Source of the DNA: Paulinella micropora
Taxonomy: Eukaryota > Cercozoa > Imbricatea > Euglyphida > Paulinellidae
Reading direction: 5' to 3'
Assembly: GCA_019918135.1 (NCBI GenBank)
Contig: WBZZ01006629.1
Coordinates: 90,001-154,000 of the forward strand
DNA length: 64,000 nucleotides
The position numbers and the translations under genes are program-made. The number at the start of each line of letters is the position of its first letter. Within the stretch, counting starts at the first letter, position 1. This document shows, in pieces, positions 49,705-62,315 of this stretch. A model generated the notes under the pieces. It had not been told where the DNA came from, ran no database searches, and was given only the letters and a program-made list of their open reading frames with translations.

Positions 49705-51059
49705 ATGCCGTCCAAGAAGAAGAAGGCCGCGGTCCCGCTGACGGAGGAAAAAGAGGCTGACGTCGCGGCGCTACAATCAGCACTTACAACACTGATACCA
49801 GCAAGTGAAAAAAAGAAGAAGACTTACATAGGCCTGGCACGCGATGTCCTCGACCGCCTGACGGGACACGAAACGGTAAAGGACACCCACGCACTGAAAT
49901 CCCTTCTAGATTACTTAAGGAACAAGGATGCGAGATTCACAAATCCACTGCGACTATCGACAGCGGATTACAACCTCATCACCGGTGTGGGTACTCAGCA
50001 AGAAAGGGCGGTGGTCAGAAGATTGGTGCACCCGCCGGACGTTGACCCCGAAGAGAAAGAAGCTGCCGTTGGGAGCGAAGACGAAGACGAGGAAGAAAAA
50101 GAGGAAGAGGAAGACGCTGCCAGGGGGGCCGCCGGCCCCCCCCCGGCTTAGAAGACGACGAAGAAGACGACGAAGAAGACGACGAAGAAGTTCCAATCGC
50201 GCCAGTTCCAGTGTCCGAGCCCGGTGTCGAGAAAGACGAAGTCAAGCTCCTCCAGAGTGCCTTGACTAAACTCGTGCAGGATGGAACGATCAAAGAAGCC
50301 CCTGCAAATTGAAGGCAGTTTTCGAATACTCCCCTAAAGATGCAGCCAAGAAGAAGGCGCGGAGTCTCTGCAGGGGCTGCTGCGACCTGGCTGCGGCAAG
50401 GCGCCGCCGGACCACTTGGGCTCCGAGATGAAGCCGTGGCCCAGCTTCAGCTGGTTGCTGGAACGAACCTAGGAAAAGTGATTCAGATGCTGCGAAGTGA
50501 GCAGCCGGAAGGCAAAGCACGACTAGCTACATCTGGAGCCCCCTCACTGAACACTGGGCTACCCGGAGTAAAGGGACGAAGACCAATTCCTTGGGGGCGA
50601 CCAATCCCACGATAACGACCAGCACGACGACGACCAGCACGATGACGAAGACCAATCCCTCGTCGCCAGTTCCAGTGTCCGAGCCGGTGTCGAGAAAGAC
50701 GAAGTCAAGCTCCTCCAGAAGGCCTTGACTAAACTCGTGCAGAATGGAACGATCAGAGAAGAAGTCCCTGCAAGATTGAAGACAGTGTTCGAGTACTCCC
50801 CTGAAGATGCAGTCAAGAAGAAGGCGGCGGAGTCTCTGCAGGGGCTGCTGCGGACCTGGCTGCAGCAAGGCGCCGTCGGACTACTTAAGCTCTCGGAGGA
50901 AGCCACGGCCCAGCAGGAGCTGCTGGCCGGGACGAACCTAGGAAAAGTGATTGGCCTGCTGCGGAGTGAGCAGCCGGAAGGCAAAACACGACGAGCCACA
51001 CCTGCAGCCCCCCCACCGGACACTAGGGCCATCCGGAGTAGAACGACGGGGGCCAATCC

Positions 51060-52310
51060 CTCGACAGAGACCAGTTCGGAGGTGACTAATCCCTCGGCGG
51101 CGGCGACCAACACGACGGCGGAGACCAGTTCGGAGGTGACCAATCCCTCGGCGACGGCGACCAGACAGTCGAATCCTCGGCGGCGACCAAACGACGGCGG
51201 AGACCAGTTCGGGGTGACCAATCCCTCGGGGGAGGTCAATCCCTCAGCGGCGGAGACCAGTTCGAGGTGACCAATCCCTCGGCGACGGCGACCAAACGAC
51301 GGCGGAGACCAGTTCGGGGTGACCAATCCCTCGGGGGACCATCCCAGCGGCGAGACCAGTTCGGGTGACCAATCCCTCGGGGAGGTCAATCCCTCAGCGG
51401 CGGAGACCAGTTCGAGGTGACCAATCCCTCGGCGACGGCGACCAAACGACGGCGGAGACCAGTTCGGGGGTGACCAATCCCTCGGGGGGACAATCCCTCA
51501 GCGGCGGAGACCAGTTCGAAGGTGACCAATCCCTCGGCGACGGCGACCAAACGACGGCGGAGACCAGTTCGGGGGTGACCAATCCCTCGGGGGACCAATC
51601 CCTCAGCGGCGGAGACCAGTTCGAAGGTGACCAATCCCTCGGCGACGGCGACCAACGACGGCGGAGACCAGTTCGGGGGTGACCAATCCCTCGGGGAGGA
51701 GCGGCAGACCCACGGCGACGGAGACCAGTTCGGAGGTGACCAATCCCTCGGCGACGGCGACCGGCACGACGGCAGAGACCAGTTCGGGGTGACCAATCCC
51801 TCGGCGACGGCGACCGGCACGACGGCAGAGACCAGTTCGGGGGTGACCATCCCTCGGGGAGGTCAATCCCGGCAGACGGCGGAGACCAGTTCGAAGGTGA
51901 CCAATCCCTCGGCGGCGGCGACCGGCACGACGGCAGAGACCAGTTCGAAGGTGACCAATCCCTCGGCGACGGCGACCGGCACGACGGCAGAGACCAGTCC
52001 GGAGGTGACCAATCCCTCGGCGACGGCGACCGGCACGACGGCGAGACAGTCGGGGGGACGGGGCGGCGACCGGCACGACGGCGAGACCAGTCCGGAGGTG
52101 ACCAATCCCTCGGCGACGGCGACCGGCACGACGGCAGAGACCAGTTCGGGGTGACCAATCCCTCGGCGGCGGCGACCGGCACGACGGCGGAGACCAGTCC
52201 GGAGGTGACCAATCCCTCGGCGGCGGCGACCGGTACGACGGCGGAGACCAGTCCGGAGGTGACCAATCCCTCGGCGGCGGCGACCGGTACGGCGGCGGAG
52301 ACCAGTTCGG
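51060..52310 (+). repeat. 54-bp minisatellite in gene H, copy 2
   Basis: Same unit as at 21,540-22,790, with different unit order and many small length differences. Confidence 0.8.
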
Positions 52311-53235
52311 GGGGGACCAATCCCTTGGCGGCGGCGACCAACACAACGACGGAGACCAGTCTCTTGACTGAGACAAGTCTCTCGACTGAGACCAATTCCT
52401 TGGCAGTGGCCAGCACGACGGCGGCGACCGACACAGAGTCGTCGCCAGACTCGGAACATGCTTTTGTACAACAGGCCTGTGAGCTGGGCTCTGAGCTATT
52501 TGCGATGGTCGAGGCTTGGCAAGTGGTAAGTCTGAAACCTGTCTTGGACCTGGTAGGGGTAGGAGCGCTGGTAGACGGACCGGTCGCCCCACAAAAGAGG
52601 GAGAAGGTGGAGCTGCGGCTCTTCGGGAGCCAGACTGCAGCATCGTCCGGACAGCTACGCCCCCTTAGCGCAGCCGTCTTCAAGACAAGCGAAGAAAAAT
52701 CTGCTCTCTTGACCGTGTCCGGCAAAGGACCGTTTGTCCCCTCCCTACAGCCTATCTACAGGCTTCTTCTTGCGTTCAAATCGCTGAACCAGCAGAAAGA
52801 TCAAGAGGAGCTGGTACGTGTAATGCCGGAGGCGGTAGTCGGCACAAGTGCTGAAGCTAAGTATTTATTGAAAGACCCAGAAGTGGCAGTTCTGTTCTAC
52901 CCACGCTTGGCATTCTTTACAAACGCGTTCCTGTCGGGCAAATCCCGAGAGTTCACGAGGAAGCTACTGTATCAGTCTGGCTACAAAAAAGGGCGAGAAA
53001 GTGCGGGGCAGTTGAATCCAATCGAATGGAATCGATACCTGTGGAAGCTGCGGATGGCGATACAAAAGTACGAACCTTTGGCGGGTAGTGCGACAGCTGA
53101 CTGGAGCCAAGCCAAGCAGAACCTGCTGGCTGTACTGGTGCCTAGCCCGGTTAGGCCTGTTGTGGCGCCCCTGGTATCCGCCCTGGAGACGGTAAACGCG
53201 GCGGCCAGCCTGCGACGTGAGGAGGAGCAGAGGCG

Positions 53236-53790
53236 AAAGGCGGCGGCCGAGCGGCAGCGGCAGAAGCTGGAGCAGCAGCGGCAGCAGGCGGAGCAGCAGC
53301 GGCAGCAGCTGGAGCAGAAGCGGCAGCAGGCGGAGCAGCTGCGGCTGCGGCAGGAAGAGGAGCAGAAGCGAAAGGCGGAGCAGCAGCGGCAGCAGCTGGA
53401 GCAGGAAGAGGAGCAGAAGCGAAAGGCGGCGGCCGAGCAGCAGCGGCAGCAGCTGGAGCAGGCGGAGCAGCTGCGGCTGCGGCAGGAAGAGGAGCAGAAG
53501 CGAAAGGCGGCGGCCGAGCAGCAGCGGCAGCAGCTGGAGCAGGCGGAGCAGCTGCGGCTGCGGCAGGAAGAGGAGCAGAAGCGAAAGGCGGCGGCCGAGC
53601 AGCAGCGGCAGCAGCTGGAGCAGGCGGAGCAGCTGCGGCTGCGGCAGGAAGAGGAGCAGAAGCGAAAGGCGGCGGCCGAGCAGCAGCGGCAGCGGCTGGA
53701 GCAGGCGCAGCAGCAGCGGCAGCAGCTGGAGGAGGAGCAGAAGCGAAAGGCGGCGGCCGAGCAGCAGCTGCGGCTGCAGCGAGAGGAGGA
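53236..53790 (+). repeat. 81-bp coiled-coil repeats in gene H, copy 2
   Basis: Counterpart of 23,690-24,260, with two short in-frame length differences from copy 1. Confidence 0.8.
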
Positions 53791-55147
53791 GGAGCGGACG
53801 CGACAGGAGGCCAAGCGAGTGCAGCGCGAGGAGACAGAGCTACCGCCGGAGGAGGTGAATGGCGGGGACGCCAAGCTAGAGGACGTGCTACCGCCGGAGG
53901 AGGTGCGTGAAAGGGGCGTCGAGCAGGAAGACGGGCTACCGCCGGAGGAGGTGCGTGACGGGGACGCCAAGCAACCGACGGAACCGACGGGGGAGGCGGT
54001 CGAGCAAATGGCGAAGTTGTGGAAGGGCACCTGATGAAGGGAGTGAACGAGGAACTGGCGAAGGTGGTGGAAAAGCAACTGGAGGAGGCTACGAAGAAGG
54101 CGGGGGCGCTGGTGGGGGACGAGGTGACCCGGCAGCTGCAGCAGGAGGAGCGCAAGCGGCGGGAGGAGGAGGAGAAGGCGCGGGAGCAGCCTGACCAGGA
54201 CCAGGCGCGGGCACGCCGGAGCCTACGTTACCCCCGTCCCTTAACCGACCCACGCCCGGACCGCACGGACCTAGTCTCGTACTGCCATGCCCACGTCTGT
54301 GTTGCCGCGGGCTTTAGGGCCGACTGGGAATTCGTGCGGTGGCTGGGCGACGCGCTGTCCGGCGCCGGGGACCCGCACCTGTGCCCCGACCAAAGCAGCG
54401 CCGCCCTCGCAGCCTACCTGTTCGGCCTGTTCGCAGCCTGCTCTATCGCTGACGACGATGAAGACGGCGGAGATAGACAGCGCGAGGAACTCCGACGAAG
54501 GATCCTCTCCTTGCCACAGCTAGGCTGGGGGAAGGGCGGGCGTTCCTTCTGGTGGGTGCAGCTGGGCGACGCACTCAGGCACAAGTTCCTGCGCTTGGTG
54601 CGGTACGGCTCGCCCGCTCCCCTGGACGTGGACCTCTTGTGGGGGGGGCTGGTCGCGCTGGCCTGTCTGTTGGAGCCCTCCGAGGTAGTGCTCGCGGTCC
54701 GGGCGGCGCTGCCCTGGTGGAAAGCCTCGACTGCTGACGCCGAGCGCCTGCTACTGTGTCAGGCTTGGGGAGCGACGGCGGAGAAGGCAGACACAGAGCG
54801 CTCCGCAAGCGAAGGAGTGGACACGGCAGTGGCGGGGCGCTCGGCGGGCGGGGGGCGGACACGGCAACAGCGGGGCGCACAGCAAGCAGAGGGGTGGACA
54901 CGGCACAGCGCAGCAAGCAGAGGGGCACGCCCAGCGCGCCAGCAGCAGAGGAGCGGACACTGCAACAGCGGCGCTCTCGGCAGGCGGACGGGCAGGCCCG
55001 ACAACCACGGAGACTGCCTCTCCCTCTGCTAGCAGAGGAGGAGGAGGAGGCTGTGCGCGGGGTCGACGCATTAGAAAGTTGGCAGCGGCAAGATGTCTTG
55101 GGCAGGATCGTCAACCTGCCTGCAGCCCTTAAGCTCTTCCAGCGTGA

Positions 55148-55550
55148 GTGGGAGGCCCGGGGCGGACCCTGCGCCGCGAACCGCCAGTCACCGAGAACAT
55201 CTTTATAAGGTACTTTCAAGAGCACCCGGTCAGCGGGGCGGCTGGGCCATCGCACACGCCGCGGTCGTATGAGGAGGGCCGCCGCACAGAAGCCAGGCCC
55301 CGCTGGCGGGAGGGAGATGCGAGTGAGGGGGAAGAGACTGACAGTGACCAGGACGAAGCTACGGGCAGTGATCGGGGGCGGCAGGGCAAGGGGGAACCCG
55401 ACCGACGACGGAGGCTCCGATCCGCCGCTTCGGGGGCGGCGGCCCCGGAAGTCGGTTCGGGCCGGCTCCGCAGGACAAGACGCTGCTAAAGGAAAAGGCA
55501 GGCCAGAGCTCGTTCGCAGATCTCCAAAACAGTTTGGAAACTCTCAATAG
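55148..55550 (+). CDS. Small ORF downstream of H, copy 2
   Basis: Counterpart of 25,639-26,040 with the same NIFIRYFQEHP start region and acidic middle. Status as a separate gene is uncertain. Confidence 0.3.
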
Positions 55551-55743
55551 TATTTTTTCGAACTAATGCTGGGCACGGGCTTTTCCGGTCACCCCTTTCT
55601 TAACCCCACCGAGAAAAGCAGCGGCGCCCCCCTTCCTCGTCCGCCGCTCTCTTTCTCCTCCGGTGTGTTCCGTGCGCCAGGGGGTCTGTGTACGGGCTAA
55701 TGTTACCGGTCTTAGCGCGGTGAGCGCGGGCCCACTGTCTGAT

Positions 55744-55753
55744 TTTAATTAAA
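55744..55753. terminator. Palindromic ATTAAA signals between H and I, copy 2
   Basis: TTTAATTAAA, identical to 26,234-26,243. Confidence 0.65.
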
Positions 55754-55788
55754 GCGTACTGACTCGGCTGGTGCAGGGGGAGCGGTGC

Positions 55789-56427
55789 TTAGGCGTCAGG
55801 CTCGGCCGGGGCCGCGAGCAGTGGCACGCGATCGGCCTGCAGGACCTGCCGCTGGTGCCTGACTAGCACCGTGGCGGGCGCCGTGGCGCTGTGGTCGGCC
55901 GCGACCACGACGCGCAGCGGCAGCGGTGCCAACGGCAGCGCCCACTCTCTCTCGTCAATGAGCCACGCGCGGAGCGACTTGTACCGGGCGGACGTGGCGC
56001 GCCGGAACCGGAGGTCCCTGACCGAGCAGTCGGAACCGGCTGGCTGTTGCTTGTGTTCGTCGTCCAGCGCAAAGTGGTACGCGACCGCGGGCGCCGGCGG
56101 CCGCTGCGAGTGGCTGGCTACGCTCAGGCTGTAGTCGAGCAGCCCGGGGGAAGCAGGCCGGCCCGGCGGCACACTGTCCCCCTCCTCACGCGCGCACAAC
56201 GAGTCCAGCAGCGCGACCACCTCGTGCGCCCGATCCGGTCGGACGGAGGTATTGGGCAGCACGGCCCAGTGGCGTTCGGCCGGGGGGCGTTCCGGCCCCC
56301 CCGGGGGGGCCCTTTCTAGGCACAGCATGACTTGTCCGCCCGCCGGCAGGTCTACGGACCAGCCCTTGAGCAGCCACACGGGCTCGGCTTCGGCCTGGCG
56401 GCCCGGCGGCCCGTGTTCGGTTTCCAT
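55789..56427 (-). CDS. Gene I, copy 2: unrecognised 212-aa protein
   Basis: From the ATG at 56,427 (METEHGPPGRQ) the frame is open to 55,789. See the copy 1 entry for sequence features. A longer in-frame upstream extension exists but is Gly/Pro-rich spacer translation and is not favoured. Confidence 0.6.
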   Translation of the reverse strand: METEHGPPGRQAEAEPVWLLKGWSVDLPAGGQVMLCLERAPPGGPERPPAERHWAVLPNTSVRPDRAHEVVALLDSLCAREEGDSVPPGRPASPGLLDYSLSVASHSQRPPAPAVAYHFALDDEHKQQPAGSDCSVRDLRFRRATSARYKSLRAWLIDEREWALPLAPLPLRVVVAADHSATAPATVLVRHQRQVLQADRVPLLAAPAEPDA

Positions 56428-56694
56428 CCCGGGGACGCTGGTCGGCGAACGGTTGGGGGAAAAAGGACCCCCCTCCCCACGCACAGGGCTGGGGAGGGAA
56501 GGGCACCCCCTCCCTCCCCCCTCTGCCTGGTCTGGGGGGGGCACCCCCTTCTTCCCCCGCGGTGGCAGGAAAGATCCGGCCTGGGGGTCTGGGGGAGGGG
56601 GGCACCCCTCTTCTCTGCTACCCCAAGGGGGGAGGGGGGGGTGCCCCCCCGGCCACCCCAAGGGGGGAGGGAGGGGGGGGGTGCCCCTCCCCCG
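56428..56694. other. I-J spacer with G/C runs, copy 2
   Basis: Counterpart of 26,916-27,181, differing only in homopolymer lengths. Confidence 0.5.
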
Positions 56695-59600
56695 CTAGGC
56701 CGTTCGCCACACGACGCAGACGCCGGCGTCGGTCCGGCGGCGCAGGCTGCGCGGCAGCTGGCCCTCGGCGGCGGGCACGTCCTCGGCCGTGCAGCCCGGC
56801 CCCAGCAAGACGTGCAGCAGCACGTAGTGCGCAGGCCGTGCCGGCGGCGCGGGCCACCAGCTCACGCCCGGCTCGCCCGCCCTGGCGTAACAGACGACTA
56901 GCGAGTGCTCGGCCCCCGGCTCTGGCCCGGGCGCCGGCCCAGGCTCGGGCTCAGGCTCGGGGGGGGCCAGTCCGCGGCGCGCAGGACCCACAGCACACAG
57001 GTGCCACGCACTAGCCGCACTTCGCCGCCGAGGCCGGACAGCTTGCCGATCTCGCGCAGCGCGTGCTTGTAGGCCAGCGGGGTCGGGACCCAGCGGAACT
57101 CGGCGTCCAGGAGCCCGCCGGGCGGCGGGCGCCGGTGGGCCAGCTCCGTGAGCGCGCGCGAGGCCCGCCAGCAGTCGGGAGATTGCAGCGCCAGCCGGTG
57201 CGCGGCGGGCAGGGTGGCGGGCGGCCGCGGCCTCGCGTCCTGGCGCCACCAGTCGGGCGGGTACAAGGCGTAGTAGCCCTGGCGGAGGCCACGGGGCCCG
57301 AGGCGCCGCGCCGACACGGGGGGCGTGCGCCAGCGCCGGCCGCGGCCGGCCCAGAGCGCCCGGATGGCGCAGAGGAGGGCGAGGTCGGGGGGGAGGTCCT
57401 GGCCCTGGAGGCGCGCCAGGCTGCGCTGGGCCCGGCGCAGCCCGGCCAGCACGGCGGCCGCTGCCGGGCCCGCGCGGGTCTGGCACACGCGCGGGGGCTC
57501 GAGGCGCGGAGTGCGGTCCCGCTGGCGCCGGAGGTAGTGCCACACGCAGCCCGGCGCCGGCACGCACCAGTCCACGGCACGGGCGGCGCACAGCACGCGC
57601 GCGAAGCTGAACTCCTGCAGCAGCGCCCGCAGGCCGCCGTCCACGGCGTGCTGCGCGTTGAGCACCACCAGCACCCGGGTGCCGCGGAGCAGCCGGGCGG
57701 CCTCGCCGTGCCGGGCGGCCAGGATGACGGGCGGCGCGTACCCGTCGCGGCGCACCCCGGCCTGGGCGGCGAGGTCGATCTCCCAGGCGCAGACGCGGGC
57801 GGTCTGCAGGTCGAGCAGCACCGGCAGGCCCGGCAGCGCGGCGGCCGGCGGCAGGTCCAGCCCGCACGCGGCGCCGCTGGGGCTCACGAACGGGTGGTGC
57901 CGGGCCAGCCACGCCCACCACAACGCGCCCGTCGTCCGCGCGTCCAGCAGGCACAGGGTGGTGCCCGGGGCGCGGCCGAGCGCCAGGCCGCGCCACCAGG
58001 CGGACCACCAACCGCGCCGCTCACGCCGCCTGGCCCACCGCCACTGCACGAGGGCCCGCGCGGCGGGCTCCCCCCACGAGCGGGCCCGCCGGTCCGCCGC
58101 GGCCACCGCCTCGGCCTCGGCGCGAGCAAACAGGTCCCACGCCGTCGGGGCGCCCTCCTCCAGCCGCGGCCGCTTGGCCCGGGGGAGCGGGGCCGGCCGC
58201 CCTGCGGCCGGGCGCAGTGCAGGCGGAGCGCCAGCCGCTCACCGTGCAGCACCAGGCGGCCGGCGTGCGCCCCCAGCAGGACTCGCAGCCAGACGAGCGC
58301 CGCGCAGGCCGCGCCCGGGGCGGGGCCCCCGGCCGGCAGGCAGGCGGTGGGCCCGGGGTCCGCGGCGGACAGCCACTGGCGCAGCAGCCCGCGCTCGGCC
58401 GCTCCCCGGAAGCAGGCCGGGCGCCCGGCGGCCGGGCCGGCGGGGCAGGCCGGGGGCCGGGCGTCATCGGCGGGGGCCGGGCGCCGGTGCAGCCAGCACT
58501 CGTAGGCGCCGGCGAGGCGGACCCAGAAGCGGGCGGGCGCCACGCGCAGGTCGACGCAGTACGCGTTCCAGGCCGTCGCGCGGCACTCGCGGCAGGCGCA
58601 GCGTTCTCCCCCCCTGGGTCCCCTGGGTCGTCTTCTTCCTCGCGGGCGCGCCGGCCGGCCGGGCGCGCGGCGCCGCGCGGCCGCAGCCAGCCCGCGGCGG
58701 ACCAGGGGGCCACCCACTCGGCCGGCCCGCGGAAGTTGGACGCCGGCCAGTAGCGGTAGCGAGCGTCCTCGCCGGCCAGGGCCCGCAGCGCCAGCCGCCA
58801 GCACGCGTCGGCGGTCGCCCGCGTCGGCCGGCCCTGCGACCGGAACCAGGCGCAGCCCGCTAGCCAAAAGTCCAAGTCGCGGCCAAAGTCGTCGTCCGGT
58901 GCCGCGGGCGCGCCCGCGGGCGGGCCCTGGCCGGCGGGCGTGCCAGCGGGCGTGCGTGGCCCCCCGCCCAGGGACGGGGGCAGCACCCACCACCGGGGAG
59001 CGGCCGCGCCGCCGTCCTGGCCGCCGGCCCGCCCGCGGGCCGAGTCCGCCCACCACGCACAGGCCGGCACCAGGACCGGCAGCAGCGGGGGGGGCGGGCC
59101 GGGCGGCGCCGGGTCGGACGGGGGCGGCGGGCCCACCGCCGGCTCGGGGGCGCCGCCGGCCGGCGCGGCCAGGCCGCGCAGCCAGCGCAGGACGGCCAGG
59201 GTGTAGGGCACGGGCTCCTCGGCGGGCAAGTGGTTCGCCGCGGCCTGCGCCCGGAGCAGCTGGTCCCTGTCCTGCCCCGCCGCGCCCTGGAGAAGCGCGC
59301 CGAGGTACGCCGCCCAGCGCTCCTCGGGCGCGGGCCGGCAGGGGCGGGCCTGGTACAGCCTGGCCTGCCACGCCAGCCACAGCGGTAGCCAGGGTGGGAC
59401 GCCGCCCGGCCAGCGGCGCGCCTCGCGGCGCACGAGCGCCAACCGGTCCAGCAGCAACCGGGGAGGGGCCGCCGCGCCCGCGTCGTCGTCGTCAGGGGGG
59501 CCCGGCTCCGGCTCACGCGCTAGCTGTTCGGCGCACCACCACGCGGCGCGCTCCCACTCCGGCCCGCCGCCGAGCCCCGCCAGCGCCAACGAGTCCAACC

Positions 59601-60147
59601 ACAGGGCGAACACTAGGCACGGAGGGGCGGTGCGCCGGCGGTGGCACGAGTTGACCAGCGCGCGGGCCGCCCCCGCCGCGCTCGCCCGCAGCGCATGGCT
59701 CCACACCGCGGCCCAGCCCGGCTCTCCTCCTCCCAGCGCGTCCTCCGCGTACTGCGGCAGCGCGTGCGCGTCGCCCAGGCACGGCGCCGGCGGTGGCGTG
59801 GGCCGGGCGTACCACGCCGCCCACTGCTCGGGCCGCGTCAGTAGTAGCAGCCAGCACCCCTCCGTGCGTCCCTCCCACGCGTGTCGTTCCGTCCAGGGCA
59901 GCCAGGCCCGCGCGGCCACCGACCAGCCCGCTTGTTGCCAGACCCCGAGGCCCGCTTGCAGCGCCCGGGCCGAGCCGGCCCACCAGAGGTGGCACGAAGG
60001 GTAGGCCCAGCACAGCGTACAGGTCGCCCGGGCGGCCGGCCCCGCCGACGCGCCGAGACGGGCGGCGAGTTCGGCTAGCGCCGCAGCCAGCCCCGCTTCG
60101 GCCTTGGGGGCGATCACGTCCAGGGCGGGCTCGGCACTGCTCGGCAT
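56695..60147 (-). pseudogene. Gene J, copy 2: very large unrecognised protein, broken
   Basis: Counterpart of 27,182-30,644, starting at the ATG at 60,147. Nearly identical, with a few short length differences. The N-terminal half and the C-terminal folded domain are each open over long stretches. Frame interrupted overall. Confidence 0.5.
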
Positions 60148-60572
60148 CTAGGTGGCCGGCCCACACTTTTTGCGCTGAGCGCCAGCGGGCCAGCGGCACT
60201 GGCACGGGCACGGGCACGGGCGGCGCGCGCGCCGCGGCGGGCGTAGGGAGGGGGGGCGAGAGACCGGGGGGGGGGGCGCCGCCACCGCCGCCGTCGGGGG
60301 GGGGGGGGGGGTAGAAAGGGGGGCGGGCGGCCCGGGGGGCCTCCCCTCCCCGGGGCCGGCTAGCACCCGCGCCCCGTCGGCGGAGCCTCCCCGCGCCCGT
60401 CGGCGGAGCCTCAGGGCGGGGGGTTGGAGCAGGGAGGAGGGGGGGGCCGCAAGAAAGACTCTCGGCCCCCTCTCCTGGCGACCAAGCCGGCGGGGGTGTA
60501 GCGCACTCCTGGGATTCTGAACGAGCGCTGAGCGGACCGCCAGCCTCTCTGACTACTACGACTAACCCTGCG
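60148..60572. promoter_or_regulatory. Divergent J/K spacer, copy 2
   Basis: Counterpart of 30,645-31,056, including the duplicated GTCGGCGGAGCCTC motif. A few bases near the K end differ. Confidence 0.45.
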
Positions 60573-61901
60573 ATGGTGGTCCTGTTATTTAGTAGTGTGC
60601 TGTGCCGGGCCTCGGCCAACTGGGTAGGACTTTCAGCTCCACTGCCGTTGGCTGTTTTGGAGTGTATCCAGAGTAATGTCGGTAATCAAACCTTGCTGCG
60701 ACAGTTCACCAGCCTGTTGGAGACTAACCACTCACGACCGATAGTCGTCGAGTTCATTGGTGGTTCTATCACCAAAGGCGCCGGCAGTTCCAATAACTGT
60801 TATGCTGAAGACAAGAGCCCGTGTGTTCCCCCGACCGAATTCTTGCCCTACGGCCGGAATTCTTTCTTGAACGTCTTCCTGAACTTGCTGCAAGAATTTT
60901 ATCCGGGCAGCTATCAGGCCCTCTACGTTGAAATCGGAGAGCTCAACTACGGAGTCTCGTATGTCGCAGGCTCCTCGGTCTCGTCGGGCTTGCAGCTTTC
61001 TCCGGCAGATCTTTACGTCATGGACATATCCGTCAATGGTGGACGTCCCGATCACGTCGAAAGGATCGTGCGCTTGCGTAAAAACCAACAGGCACCCGTG
61101 GTCTCGTTGCACTGGTTCAGGCACAAGCAAACGAGCGCTCACCCTGATTCTCCCGCTTGGCCGGAAAAGTGGTTTGAGCTGGCTTCGTCCGAAACCAAAA
61201 CCTACGCTACTTACCAGTATTATGGGATCCCGATGTTGACGTTCCGAGGTATTCTAGCCCCGCCGCTGGTGAAGGACAGCAGCCTGTACGATTCGTTTTG
61301 GCACGCAGATAAAGTGCACCCCAGCGACCTCGGGCATGCCCTGATCGCCTCTGCTCTTTTCCAAGCGGTGTGCCAAGACTGCGGGGCTAGAGCTTCCAAG
61401 GCAGCTGCTGGCCATGACTGGCAGAAGTACGGATTTCAATGTGGTGCTGGCGTGGCTACGAAACCTCTGGTTGCGATAGCCCAGGAAACGGACCTGTACC
61501 GGATATGCCGAGATCCCAGGTCATTACACGAAATGGCCAGCGCCAACACAGGCTGGCATTTCGTAGACAACGAGACCTCCAGGCTGGGTCGCTTACGAGC
61601 ACCGTCCTTGCTAGCTAGCCAGGTCCCTGCCGGAAGTTCCATCAGCTGGTCCTTGCACCTGAACGGTTTCTTGTGGGTTTCCTATTTAGCTTCCTACGAA
61701 CGTTTTGGATCAGCCCTAGTTTCGACTAATTGTTCTTCTGGCCAGCAAGTCCACCAAGAAGTTCTCAATGCTACCTGGAAGGACAGGGTCAGCCTGGAAA
61801 CTGAGAGGATGCTGGTGGTGGGTCATGGAACTGCTTGTCTTCTCACGGTGAAGACTCTGGAAGCTAACCGCCTCTTCAAGATTTTTCATTTATGTTTCTA
61901 G
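60573..61901 (+). CDS. Gene K, copy 2: secreted SGNH/GDSL-type hydrolase
   Basis: Intact 442-residue frame, protein-identical to copy 1 (31,057-32,385); only a silent difference was noticed. Signal peptide, Ser65, Asn155, Asp246 and His249 are all present. Confidence 0.8.
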   Translation: MVVLLFSSVLCRASANWVGLSAPLPLAVLECIQSNVGNQTLLRQFTSLLETNHSRPIVVEFIGGSITKGAGSSNNCYAEDKSPCVPPTEFLPYGRNSFLNVFLNLLQEFYPGSYQALYVEIGELNYGVSYVAGSSVSSGLQLSPADLYVMDISVNGGRPDHVERIVRLRKNQQAPVVSLHWFRHKQTSAHPDSPAWPEKWFELASSETKTYATYQYYGIPMLTFRGILAPPLVKDSSLYDSFWHADKVHPSDLGHALIASALFQAVCQDCGARASKAAAGHDWQKYGFQCGAGVATKPLVAIAQETDLYRICRDPRSLHEMASANTGWHFVDNETSRLGRLRAPSLLASQVPAGSSISWSLHLNGFLWVSYLASYERFGSALVSTNCSSGQQVHQEVLNATWKDRVSLETERMLVVGHGTACLLTVKTLEANRLFKIFHLCF

Positions 61902-62114
61902 GGAGGTTGGTACCCACGAAACGGAACTTTCAGCAGACTCTACCAGATTCTGCCAGTGCCGGCCCCGCAGCGCGTTTCTACCCCAACTAGTCAAGTTCTG
62001 CCCCGCTCGCGGACGGATAGAACGGTCCTTAAGAATTTGAACTCAGCTTAAGCAGGGGGCGTCCCACTTTCTCACTGGAAGCCCGGGAACTCGTTTTGGT
62101 TTTCTTTTGTTTCT

Positions 62115-62123
62115 TTTATTAAA
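62115..62123. terminator. Bidirectional poly(A) signals between K and L, copy 2
   Basis: CTTTTATTAAAAG as in copy 1, giving ATTAAA at 62,118-62,123 on the plus strand and AATAAA on the minus strand. Confidence 0.7.
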
Positions 62124-62315
62124 AGTACAACTTTGACTAGCCTGTCTGTAGCAGAATTCGTCACTTCTAGGGAGGGGGTGGCCCTGCCGGTGGAGAGGCC
62201 AAATATGGAGGGGGAGGGCCCTGGTCCTGGCCATCGGGCAGTCACACGGGCCCGGGGCCTCACTGCTGGTCCGAAGGCGGCGGCCGGGCGTGAACCGGGC
62301 AGCAGAGGCCGTAGG

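Larger units (their letters stand above)
49705..55208 (+). pseudogene. Gene H, copy 2: large modular repeat protein, broken
   Basis: Counterpart of 20,184-25,699 with the same order of modules. The Ser/Thr 54-bp array (about 51,060-52,310) is more scrambled than in copy 1, and the terminal 39-bp array is shorter. The central globular domain and coiled coil are well kept in one long open stretch, about 52,151-54,034. More interruptions than in copy 1. Confidence 0.6.
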
